Position numbers and translations under genes: made by a program
The notes under the pieces: model-generated
What the model saw: only the letters and a program-made list of their open reading frames with translations
Databases searched by the model: none
Told to the model about the DNA's origin: nothing
Assembly: GCA_028015205.1 (NCBI GenBank)
Contig: CM051514.1
Coordinates: 45,276,150-45,340,149, forward strand
Source: Mytilisepta virgata
Lineage: Eukaryota; Mollusca; Bivalvia; Mytilida; Mytilidae
DNA length: 64,000 nt
Reading direction: 5' to 3'
Shown: one piece after another, positions 48,004 through 59,050 of the stretch
How positions within the stretch are numbered: position 1 is the first letter of the stretch
How the letters are laid out: each line of letters opens with the position of its first letter

Positions 48004-50092
48004 TGTAGCGGTCCAGGGAGGGGTCCACTCGTTTTTCCCAAATACTGCTGTGACAAAAGATTGTTATTTTCAGGTTACCAGCACTACTATGACACTAATT
48101 CACAGTGAATGAATGCAAGATTAGACAACTAATCTTGAATGTTTTTGGGAACAAGGTTATTTATGTTTTTATGTGTATTTTGTCTCTGAACTTTTACATT
48201 GATATGTATAAAGGGACATGGGACATGGGGAATAATCCAACAAATTTCAATGTTACAATCTCAGTTGAATAGAATAAACTTATGAAAAGGACCTGTTCTC
48301 TCAATTTAGTCTGTGGAAATATTAAACACACACTCTGTTATGCGTTCGACGGAAGTGATACCAACTGTGGAGGAGGTGACTCTCCAAGAATATGGTACAA
48401 GCACGACCAACGACACTCCAGAGGGAGATCTCTAATTTAAGGCTGATACCGACAGACTATCTGAAGAGAACAGGGACTATCTGGCAATCAATTAGTCTCT
48501 TGTTGGACAGCAAGATTGTCTAATGTCTCACGAGATAGCCAGGGAACCGTAGATGTTGTGGGCCTTTGCTGCTGATATATGGGAGATAATTATGTTGAAG
48601 AAAGAAGACTGTATTGAGCAGATATTCTATTATTCTGATTCAATTAACAATGCATTACTCATAACAATAAATTTTATAACATTTACTTTGTTATTCTATT
48701 GACAATATATGAAAATAAGCCTCAGTGTTCAACCAGTTTTACTATGGTAAACTTATATACTACAGCATATAATATCCCTTATTTTGAACTGTTAATTGTT
48801 CAATAATACAAATGAACTTCTGGAGTGCACAGAAGTTAAAATAACTTTTACTCCTACTTTTAACTATCCTTTATTTATATGAAAATCCTATAACCCTTAA
48901 CTTATCCCTATACTTGAAAGTTTAGAAATATGAAATTATTGCTCTGCATAACATGATATCAGACAATGTTATATTGCAGGATTCCTAGCAAAATGTGAGT
49001 TTCTCTGATTTATAGGAAAACGCAATGAATCAGGATTCCTATGTCCAAATCTTAACCATGAAATGATTCCTAACCCTTACATGAAAAAGGGGCATGGGAA
49101 AATGGCAAATACTTTATTTCTACAAAATGAAATAACTGATAGGGTGAAAACGAATCTGATCAAGTAGAAATTTTGTGCTATTTGCAATTCAGATCAATGG
49201 TAAAATACAGTTTGACTCAAAGTTTAACTCTGACTTAGTTTTAAACATCACTAGAATGATTCAAAGTCAGGAAAAATCTAAATTGTCCTGTTAATTTTTG
49301 ATACAAGTTTAAGAGAACATTAAACTGAATGCCAAAATGCCAAAAGTAAGGAAAGGTCTTTGGAAAATATTCCGAAATTCGCGAAAAACATGATTACTAA
49401 CCAAAATGTGTAAGAAACTGAATAAGGTGAAGCTACTCGACTGATAATGAGCCAGAAGACGTGGCAGAAGAAGAAGAAGAACTGAATCTGTCGGAAAAAT
49501 CCTTTATATATCCCCTAGAACAGTCGGGGCAACGAGCGTGCGTTCATAGCAACCGTCGGGGATATCGGTTCAGCATCCGAAAATGACAGAAAAATAATCC
49601 CCGACAAACACATAAAAATACTATACAGCGTAAACAAGATGTTTACGGAACACTAAAATGTTCATAAAATACATTGCAATTAGACAATAAATATCATTTG
49701 TACTTTAATTCATAAATTAATCGTAATGCTCAAATTCACTCAGATCGTATTCATACTCGCTTTCCGACAAAATTTACAAACAAGGTCACGTCAGGTCACA
49801 TTCCACAAACAAATTTGCAAACAATTCTTGCGCATGCTTTCTACCGGAAATCGTACAACATGAACATGAAAGTTGTTACACACACGACAAGAGGTAAACT
49901 TTCTCACTTATCCATACATACAAATGACTAAACACTGAAAAATCTCAACACAAATGATCGTGAGGGCACAGGTAAATAACTGAAAACGTTTACATATGCT
50001 GTCATGTCCCAGCGTTAAGTAAAAATCAATGAACAAGTGCCCGATGTGAAAACGGCACATGGTAACCACGTGGATCAATGCAAAATATTACA
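48004..50092 (-). repeat. 5' LTR (2,089 bp)
   Basis: Direct repeat of 42130-44217. A minus-strand TATATAAA at 49503-49510, preceded by GGGGA, is a likely core promoter driving gag. It carries no coding frame. Confidence 0.93.
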
Positions 50093-50096
50093 GTAT
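50093..50096. other. Target-site duplication of the LTR element (right)
   Basis: GTAT, matching 42126-42129. The sequence after it (CATAGACAAAATATTTAAAG) continues the lectin 3' flank. Confidence 0.85.
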
Positions 50097-50110
50097 CATA
50101 GACAAAATAT

Positions 50111-50317
50111 TTAAAGCACTCTCTCACAGACAAAACGGTAGGCATGAAGACTTATCGATACCAATTGGTATGACCACACAAATAATCTGAAGTAAACAGG
50201 CAAAGGCATAGGTCATCCTTCCAGTCGTTTGGTTCACACATGTAACTTGCCCATTGGAAGTTTTTTACAGGAGATCTACCGAAATACAACCATTGACATA
50301 GCCAACACAGGTTTGTT
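50111..50317 (-). pseudogene. C-type lectin copy D: decayed last exon
   Basis: Follows an intact CTTTCAG acceptor and begins with the Q-T-C-V, Y-V-N-G-C pattern of the other copies. A 26-bp net deletion (207 versus 233 bp) removes the following stretch and shifts the frame. FQWASYMCEPNDWKDDLC and LCLFTSDYLCGH remain readable in the shifted frame, with EPN kept. Further along, FVCERVL and the stop are in yet another frame. The LTR element lies about 20 bp beyond the stop. No middle exon is found to the right. Confidence 0.75.
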
Positions 50318-50389
50318 CTGAAAGGACTCATTATACTGGTATACCTATGTGAATCCAATAGATATAGACCAAACCATCAAGGTTGTTAA

Positions 50390-50767
50390 GGATGTTCGCT
50401 GGTCGTGTTTTTCTCAGATGTTCAGAATCATCTGGTTTTATCCATTTGGATGCAATAAATTATTTTTCCCGCTAACACCCATTTTTATTTTCATAAATCT
50501 TTTGCGTGCAGAATAATAAGCTATTTGTAAAAATCTTATAAAATCCTTGTTATTAATGGTTTTTGAGAAATAAAACTTGTCAATGATAAAGCTATGCAAA
50601 ATCAAGACAGCATATTTTTCCCACCAAATTTTCATATGCTTATATCTCGAAACCAAGCAGATGGACCGATATTTTTCCCCGATCTTTTAGCTCCTTTATT
50701 AATCCACTATCCATATTTACCAGTGCTATGAAAAGCTTGTTATTTTTAGACTGAGCAGCGAACATCT
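50390..50767. mobile_element. Candidate MITE with TTAA flanks
   Basis: Terminal inverted repeats GGATGTTCGCTG (50390-50401) and CAGCGAACATCT (50756-50767), matching at 11 of 12 positions, are each bordered by TTAA (50386-50389 and 50768-50771). TTAA targets are typical of piggyBac-type elements. No transposase is encoded in its 378 bp. It occupies the place where middle exons of lectin copy D should be. Confidence 0.6.
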
Positions 50768-50869
50768 TTAATACGGGGAAAAGTGAGTAGTTATAACCCT
50801 TAAATTACATCTTTCCTACAGTTTCTATCAAGAAATTTCAATGCACATTTGCCCATTATTTCTTACGGC

Positions 50870-52080
50870 TTTTTTATCGACATATTAAGTGTTATACTGC
50901 AAAATATAAATCTTAAGCAAACGGATATTCTAACAAATCCAGATTTCCTCACATATTATCCAAACAATTCCATAGTTATTTATTGATATTATAGTCTGTG
51001 AAATTGGAAATGCACATGTATATTTTAGTGTTTCAAATCTATGATAAATTGAAAAAAATACATATATTTAGATATTCATGGGCTGTTGGTTCGTATCATT
51101 TTGTATAGTTTCTTCAGTTTGTCTACTTTGTCTTTTTTAGATATATATGTGCTCCTCTCGTTCCCGTTTTCATTTAATTGTATTATTTAACGATACAAAA
51201 AGTATTAATGCAAGTTGGTATGATTATACATACAAAACAAGAATGATTAATTGTGTTGTTGGTCATATGTACATGTTCTATAATGATCATTTATAATACG
51301 GGGTTGTTTTTTTTAAGGTAAATCATAATTAGGCTACATCAAATGCTATGAACAAAATGTGAAATTCTACCGAAATTTATTATTTTGTCAGATGTTTTTG
51401 TTTTATCGTAGGTGATTTAAATTCGAAGCGTTCCTTCAATTATATATTTATATATTATATATATATATGTGTGTGTGTGTGTGTTTTTTTTTTTTTTTTA
51501 CAAGATAGTAATTAAAACGATAATTAAAGCACAAAAATTAATCAAAAGCAGTTTAAAGCCTTCTTTTTTATTTCATTAACTACATACTCTGAAAACAAAT
51601 CCTGCGAGCAGAGAAGCTTTTCTGCATTAAATTTAAAACGGTATATATGAAAGCAAAGCTCCATGTTACCAGGAAGAATCCACAGTGAACCTACAGTAAT
51701 GTCGAGTCAATGGACATGGTGTTGAAGTCAGATTGTACAAACTCATTTTTTGGAATAACCTCAGCAACAACGCTGCATAATGATCAAAAGCTTAGAAAGC
51801 TGAAAATACTGCATTTGAACGAATGTATGGATTCAAAGTGGGCCATATGTTTAGAGTTTGCTAATGATACTGACGTGATGAATAACTTTCTACATCAATA
51901 TTTATTAATACAGGTTGGAAAAAATGAATACAAAAACACAAAAAAATCCAAAACTAATAAGCAAATGGTGCTGCACACACCCGAAGTACTTGCTTTCGCT
52001 AGTTTCCAGTGCATAAATCAATTAAACACCAAGATTTTTAATCAAATGAAAATTTTGTGGAAGTAATACTCGCCCTAAAG
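50870..52080. repeat. 5' flank/intron of lectin copy D, paralogous to 58.3-58.95 kb
   Basis: Collinear similarity to the region upstream of copy C: TCTAACAAATCCA, GGTAAATCATAATTAGG, the AAATT...ATTATTTTGT block, CCAGTGCATAAAT and GAAGTAATACTC. This supports tandem duplication of the lectin locus. The 118-codon plus-strand frame at 51710-52066 lies within it and is not recognised. Confidence 0.6.
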
Positions 52081-52084
52081 TGCT

Positions 52085-54070
52085 GTTTTTATATATATAT
52101 TTTATTCCTACTAAACAGTAATGTTGGTCAGAAGCTTACTGTATGCCTCACATACTTCGGTGACTGATTTCTGGTTGAAACATTTCTGAGATTTTACAAT
52201 TCAGCATATTTCAATAGCAATTTGGTATTTCTTTAAAGTTAAGATAGCTCAGACTTTTTGAAACTCAAAATTCAACGAATAGCACATACAAAAATGGGAA
52301 ATCTGCTCTGATTTGTAAAATAATTGAGGCATTTCAGCAGTGGAAAAGACAATAATTAGTTACAAGTATTGGTACAAAAAAGGATTAATAGTCATTTACT
52401 AACAGACATAACTGTTACTTTGACATGCGTTAAATTCAACGCAAATTTGATATACAGGTACATGTAGCATTTTTCTATCGAAGAAAGTATCAAAAAGCCG
52501 TCCAACAACAGAAAGGTTTGATTAAAATAAAAAAAATTGAATAATGTTTTTGGATACATTTATATCGGCCATAAATCGTGATTCATGACAAATGAAAACA
52601 TAGACAACAGAATGAACACATTTATAGCTCATGAGTATAATACTTGTGTCAATAACCCTAATCTGCGACACAGTGAAAGATGTTGTGGAGGAGGGACTAA
52701 CACATTTAATGATTCCTTAGTATGTCCTCTAAGTATGCTATGCATCTATCAAATTCCCATACATTCGAAAGCTTCCCTTTTTTGTCCAGTTCACGTACAT
52801 GTAACAACATTCCACATTCGACTAATCTCATGACTAAAACAGTTAATAGTGTTAAAAACTGAACGAATATATGTGTTGCTGGTATTATTGATGTTTGGCA
52901 AAATGCACACCAAAATTTGTATCAAACAATTTACAATTACCACTATGTAGATACCGCGGCTGGTATATTGCCCTGAGAAATTACTGGCTCAGTTGTCACA
53001 ATTTAATACTTGCATGAATTTAACACTTTACTTGCATGAATTTAACACTTTGAGTTCGCTGTTACAAAAATGTTTAATTTTGTGAAAACTAAACAGTGTA
53101 TCCCCCATGCACAGCTATGTCCTGAGCTGGGTTTTGGTTTACCCTTTTGGTAATTTTGACATTCATTAATTTGCTCTACACTTCCTAAAATGTTTTTGTT
53201 TTCAACATTTTAGGCCTTGAACACAACCGGTGAGTCGTATATTGAAGGAATGCGCACATCTTGTGCAGCTAAAATTGGCATCAACAAATTTATCTCCCGC
53301 CTTCTCAACGGTCTGGGTAATTATATTAGACCTAAACATAAAGAATATGCGAATTCATGAGGACAAACAAATAATACCTTGATATATACAAAACATAGCA
53401 AAATATACAGAATCGGAAAAAAACAAAAATATCAACACACACACACACAAAATAAAATACTAGAAATGCTTGGAACAATTCTTCCAGACGGAATCCAATT
53501 CTCGTGTTGGAAGATTGCCTTGTATGTTTCAAAAGAGAATTTCATAATTGTCCTTTTGCAAAGTCACATTTCTAGTTCTGCATAACTTGTGTTGATTAAT
53601 GAGCCAAAATTCACAACTTACTGTCGGATTAAGACTGCCATAGAGTCATATAGATGATACAGTTGCTTTTGATTTCATTAATGCTGCTAATATATTCATC
53701 TTTTAAATTTCGGTAAAAAGTTTACCGAAGCAGTAATTCAGTGGACACATTTTAAAACATCATAATTCAAGAACAACATGGACTCCGCGACTTCGAGATA
53801 AAACACAGCAAATGGGTTAAAGGTATGGGTTGACTGAGAATATGGCGTAGCATTATTGGCTGATTTTAGACACATGATTAGATAGAAAAACGCTTTATTA
53901 GACAAATTGTTGTTTAAAGATTTGTGTTAAATTTACAACTCATATCTTGTAAACTACGCATTATACAAATGTACATTTTATAACATGTGTCGAATAGAGA
54001 AAATAAAAGATATTAAATATAATAAATAGAAAACGAAAAGAGAGTAGGTAAAATTATCATAGACAAAATA
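52085..54070. other. Gene-free spacer between lectin copies C and D
   Basis: AT-rich. It contains two adjacent copies of ACTTGCATGAATTTAACACTTT (about 53009-53051) and a segment at 53211-53300 related to 2925-3010. No gene is supported. Confidence 0.45.
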
Positions 54071-54071
54071 T

Positions 54072-56706
54072 CTAAAGCACTCGTTCACAGACAAAACCGA
54101 ATGCATTCAGACTACCGACGCCTTTGCAATTAGAATCACTATGCAGAAAGTCGGACGTGAAGAGGCAAATACATAGGTCATCTTTCCAGCCGTTTGGTTC
54201 ATAGCTTGCCCAATTGAAGATAGTAACCGGAGATCCATTGGAATACAGCCAATCGTCAGTGAGAGAACCTCGACATCCATTGACATAGTAAACACAGTTT
54301 TGTTCTGAAATAAATAATTACACCTGTATACAAATCAAATCAAATCAAATATTTTATTGAAAAGAGCACATAAGAGGCGTGATCCAAACACATTACATAA
54401 ACATTACATGTATAAACATTTAAAATATAAGTAATCTCAATGTATGTAATAGTTTACCAAACAATGAGTAACCATAGTCATACAGTCACAATTCATATAT
54501 CTCAACAGGGGCCTCGGTGGCAGTGTGGTCTAGGTAGTTCGTCATGACTACTACTGATCACTAGCCTGTCAACGCTGGGGTTGTGAGTTCGAATCTCACC
54601 TGTGGCGGGGTGGGTTCGACTCCGGTCTTAATTGACAAGGATTGCCAATTTTCCTACCGAAGGTCGGTGGTTCTCTCCGGGTACTCCGGCTTCCTCCACC
54701 AATAAAAACTGGCCGCCGCGAAATGGCCAAAATGTGCTGAAAACGGCGTTAAACCCCAACTAAATAAATAAATAAATATATCTCAACAAGGAATATTGAC
54801 TAGACAGTTGGATGTATGATTCAGCTAGAGAGATACGGGTCACATCATTACTGTAATTAGGAAAACAATATATGTTATGGTAACCTTTACAGTACGTTTA
54901 TTACTGTATATTATATTAAGAAATTGTAATGCATGGTTCCGACTGATTACTGTCTTGAATAATTTCCGGAGAAACCTTGCACCTTGCAAAGTTTTAAAAA
55001 CAAAATACTTCCTGAATTTTGACAACCGTGTTGACAGAGGAATCTACTTAATGATAGTTATAGAGGTTCATATTATTATATAATACAACTGTGGCTTTTT
55101 TATCAACTCAATAATAATTTTACATAAGGCTTCACCAAATAGAAAAACATTTCATATTTCCACGTTACGTTTAAAAATATTAAAAAGCCGAGAATAGTCG
55201 TACATGCCGGGATATATATTTTTTAAGAATTCATCACTGCCTTGATGGTATCATTAGTTGTAGGTCATTGCAAATTGTTAAACTTACTTTTGTATTTTTT
55301 TTCCAAATTGGTATTTCTTTGGTTCCTTGCAGCTGTCAAGCATATTGATACCAGGAAACATATTATATACCTTAGTACCCTTGTTCTTGAGAGATAATCG
55401 TAATGACTGAAATGGTTACCTCTTGGATTTCATAGATTTTGTATAAACACTTTTTGAAATGATGGGGATTTTTTTTAAATGAAAGTGTTGACCAAAGCAT
55501 TGATGATGGTATCCTTGTTGACATTTAAACAGATAATGTATTCATTTAGGATTTGGCGTACGTGTTTAGACTTTTTGAACTTGTTATTGGAAAAATATAT
55601 AAATTTCTTTTTCATGGAGACATATTTATTATTTATTTTGACCTACTTTTTCCTTTAACTATTTTCAAATGATCCTGCATGGCTTTAATTTTTCAGTAGT
55701 ATCCAGTCTTACAAGTCGTCAACGTTCTGCAATACATTTTTCTTGAGCGTCGTCGTATGATACAGGTAAATTGTAGACTTTTACGAACAGATCATTTGAT
55801 AACTTCTTGTATCCGTCAACCTCGCATTCTGAAACGTAATAGAAACGAATAACAGGTGGTTTAGGTCATTCTCATATAAATGCTGTGTGGTGTAGTTCAT
55901 ATTTTAACCTGCGTGTTTAACTTTCTGTTTCATTTAGCATAATTACTGATTGTTATAGTGACGAAAATGTTGTTAGGAAAAGAGAAGCACAGGTGCTTCT
56001 TTGAAGTGGCTATATTGATAATGTGTATTAATATATTCTTTAACTGCTACAAGCATGAATCGAAATGAACGTGATTATTATATATAAATAGCGTACGCAA
56101 GAAAACATCTACAAAAGGGTGTGAATGTATTATTTACACGTGAGAACTCAAACAGATGATTTATATATATATATTAAGCGTATGATTTTGAAATATCAAA
56201 TTTCCTTATATATTGCAAATACATGTATGACCTTGCAAGAATATTTACAGAAATATCTTACTATAAAAGTTTTTTAGTTTCATCCGAAGCTCTTTAATTT
56301 ATAATGTTAAAGTAGATAGCATACACTAAAATTTTACCAATGTTGCACAGGGATTGGTATAAATTAAGAATATGCAGGAAAACAACTTATAATATAAAAA
56401 ACAATTCTCCTGTTATTTTCAATGAATACCCTACATAACTTTCTCTCATATGCAGTCAACAAAACACATGTTAATACTTTCCAGACGAGCATTTATATGA
56501 AGAGATAATTTAAAATAAAATCAGGACTATCATGGCTGTATAAAATTGTTGATTTGTGATCATCTACTATGAACATTTCTAGTGCTAAATTATTTTGATA
56601 AATTCATTGTAGTGTGTGGAACATTTGTGTTGTTTGAACAACTTACCTACGACACAGTTTCGTTTGCTTGGGACCAGTGGCGCATACACATTTCCGTACA
56701 CCAATC
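54072..56706 (-). pseudogene. C-type lectin copy C: intact last exon, damaged earlier exons
   Basis: Last exon 54304-54072 is fully open: YYVNGCRGSLTDDW, FNWASYEPNGWKDDLCICLF, FGFVCERVL, stop. It has the EPN triplet and paired cysteines and a TTTCAG acceptor. Middle exon 55828-55647 (ECEVDGYKKL, DAQEKC) has an in-frame TGA before RLVRLDTTEK and a 1-bp loss (182 versus 183 bp) that shifts LKMQDHLKIV. The preceding exon 56706-56647 ends VPSKRNCVV with donor GTAAGT. It contains 25 extra bases relative to the 35-bp exon of copy B, so the frame does not pass cleanly through it. A signal-peptide-like frame is noted near 58.85-58.9 kb. The locus is probably a pseudogene or very recently inactivated. 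Confidence 0.72.
54508..54775 (+). mobile_element. tRNA-headed SINE, second family
   Basis: Head GGCCTCGGTGGCAGTGTGGT with B-box GAGTTCGAATCTC, a conserved centre GGTCGGTGGTTCTCTCCGGG...CGGCTTCCTCCACC, and a TAAA-repeat tail. A perfect 13-bp target-site duplication ATATATCTCAACA lies at 54495-54507 and 54776-54788. The centre resembles the conserved core shared by many metazoan SINEs; this assignment is from memory. Confidence 0.85.
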
Positions 56707-56790
56707 CTCGATAAAATATTAAAAGTGTTAGTTATTTTTATTTTTGTCATTAAAAGTTTGAAATTTAGGCTCAAAGTTAAATATCTTACA

Positions 56791-56932
56791 TTAATTGACA
56801 AGGAATGCCGATTTTCCTACCGACGGTCGGTGGTTCTCTCCGGGTAATCCGGCTTCCTCCACTAATAAAAAACTGGCCGCCGCGAAATAGCCAAATGTGC
56901 TGAAAGCGGCGTTAAACCCCAAGTAAACAAAA
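56791..56932 (+). mobile_element. 5'-truncated SINE of the same second family
   Basis: Matches 54630-54775 from AATTGACAAGGA to the tail and lacks the tRNA head. It is flanked by a 13-bp target-site duplication TAAATATCTTACA (56778-56790 and 56933-56945). It lies upstream of the 56.7-kb exon of lectin copy C. Confidence 0.85.
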
Positions 56933-57304
56933 TAAATATCTTACAAAACGAAAATCTGACATGCCTTATACTCAACCCCCAATGAAATATTACTTCTATG
57001 AACCATTTCCTAAAAATATTTATACAATCAAGTTTTCGAAATGCGGAACATTAATTCTATGAAACAGTTCTCTTTTACTCGTCACAATACATGTAATGCT
57101 TATAATTAGGGATTCGCAACTTAGCTTTGATATCAACGATCTTTTTACGTTGTAACTTGGGTACCCTTAAGTATACAGTATAAAGGAATGTGATCCTAGC
57201 ATGGTAAATAATAAATTTCGATGGTTGTATTAACTATGATTAATTACTTCTTGAAATGTTCATATCATCAGTGCATCGATAATCAATAAGAGAACAGATC
57301 CATT

Positions 57305-58115
57305 TTAGCTCACCTGGCCCTAAGGACCATGTAAGCTGTTGATATCACTTGGCGCCCCGTCGTCCGTCGTCGTAAAAAAGTTATTTTAAAGATCTTGTCT
57401 GAAACCACTATGTCAATTAGAACAAAACTTGACAGCAATGGTCCTAGGGTGGTCCTCTTTCAGACTTGTATTCGATGATCCGGTCCGTTATCCAAGATGG
57501 CCGCCAGAGCCGAGCATAGTTTAACTTAGAACCCTATGGGAAATTTACTTAAAGATCTTCTTATCGAAAGCCACTCGGCCAATTGGAACAAAACTTGCCG
57601 TAATGGTCCTTAGGTGATCCTCTTTCAGCTTGTATTCGATGATCCCGGCTGTCATTCAATATGGCCACCAGAACTAAACATTGTTAAACATAGGATCCTA
57701 TAGAAAATTTACTTAACGATCTTCTTTCCCAATTGGAACAAAACATTTGGCAGCAATAGTCCTGAAGTGGTCGTCTTTCAGAATTGTTTCCGATGACCCC
57801 GACCACCATCTAAGATGACCGCCAGAGTATAACTTAATTAAACATAGTACCCTACGGGAAATTTTCTATTATAAAACCACTGGGTCAAATGAGACAAAAC
57901 TTGGCAGAACTGGTTCTTTGTTGGTCCTCTATCAGAATGACTGCAAGAGCGTGACATAGTTAACATAGGACCGATTGGGAAAGCACACTAAAATTGGTAC
58001 ATGTATCTTCTTGTTTGAAACCAGTGAGTCAGTTGGAACTTGATAGCAGTGTTCCAGGCTGCCATTCAAGTTGGATATAGTCCAGGTAGGCGATACAGGC
58101 TCCTTGGAGCTTCAA
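57305..58115. repeat. Dispersed repeat with diverged internal tandem units
   Basis: Starts TAGCTCACCTGGCCCTAAGG. It then carries four or five units of roughly 150-190 bp sharing AATTGGAACAAAACTTG, GCAATGGTCCT, GTCCTCTTTCAGA, GATGATCC, AAGATGGCCGCCAGAG and CCTATGGGAAATTTACT. Later units are increasingly degenerate. I recall similar sequence from bivalve genomes, but no family name is claimed. Confidence 0.65.
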
Positions 58116-58789
58116 GTTAAACTTTAGAATACTAATTTATGTCTGGAAATATGCGGTGGGAAATTGGTATCACAGAAATTTTTTTTACACCTAATATTTT
58201 TTTCTAAAATCTTGTGAACTTTTTGTAAATAAATCTGACGTAATGAAACGTTCAAGTTAATTTCTTAATGTTTACAATTACTCGGGGTATTTTTTTATTT
58301 TGTTTTAAAATCTTTATGGTGACTTACCCTCACATGGATAAATATTCTTCTAACAAATCCAACTTTCCCCCTATATCATCAAAACAATTCACCAGTTAAA
58401 GTTGAATTCTTAATATACCAGATGCGTTTATACATAATAAATAAAATAATTAATTGTGTTGTGGGTGTAATGTTTATCATGGTCATTAATAACATGGATT
58501 TTTTTGTTAAGGTAAATCATAATTAGGGTATCCCAAATGCTGAATATCAACAAAATTGGAAATTGCATCTGTAATCCGCCCAAACTAATTATTTTGTTAG
58601 CATATAATGCACCTTCTTTTTCGTATGTCATTTATATTCGACCAGTTCCTACAATTATATATACATTGGTTTTCATAATAGATCGCGAATAAAAAATAAA
58701 TAAGAAGCAATACGTTGAAAGTTTGAAAATGATACAGGCATGAATGATAAAGATTCTACATCAATGTTGTATACATGTTGAAAATCGTA

Positions 58790-58935
58790 AAAGCAAGAGG
58801 GTGTTGTACACATCTGATGTAGTCGTTTTCTCTATTGCCCAGTGCATAAATGACACACAAAACACGAATAGTATTTCGGAAAACATTTGCAATTTCAAGT
58901 GTACACTAACATGAAATCTGTCGAAGTAATACTCA
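58790..58935 (-). other. Possible signal-peptide exon of lectin copy C
   Basis: A minus-strand ATG at about 58894 opens MFSEILFVFCVSFMHWAIE, a plausible secretion signal. The paralogous site at 51.96-52.07 kb keeps MHW and following residues but not the start. No donor fitting the next exon was confirmed, and a GTGAGT lies before rather than after the ATG. Weak support. Confidence 0.25.
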
Positions 58936-59050
58936 CCTTGTGCTATTTATATATATATATCTTTTCTATTATGTTATTTTTTTTTTAAATCTCTCAAGCT
59001 AAACTGAACTCAGAAACAATTAAAGGGTCATTTGTGCCTAGCATAAATGA

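Larger units (their letters stand above)
42130..50092 (-). mobile_element. Complete but non-autonomous Ty3/gypsy-type LTR retrotransposon
   Basis: A 7,963-bp element with two long terminal repeats, a GTAT target-site duplication, primer-binding site, polypurine tract, gag with zinc knuckle, and an aspartic protease. The coding strand is minus. The reverse transcriptase, RNase H and integrase core are absent: after the protease and the pre-polymerase linker, the sequence passes into about 750 bp of non-conserved tail and the polypurine tract. Copying must therefore have used enzymes from a related element. It lies about 20 bp beyond the stop codon of lectin copy D. Confidence 0.9.

Noticed and set aside
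42130..50092. Identification as a Steamer-type bivalve retrotransposon
   Set aside because: As I recall, Steamer has short LTRs and a full gag-pol; this element has 2.09-kb LTRs and no polymerase.
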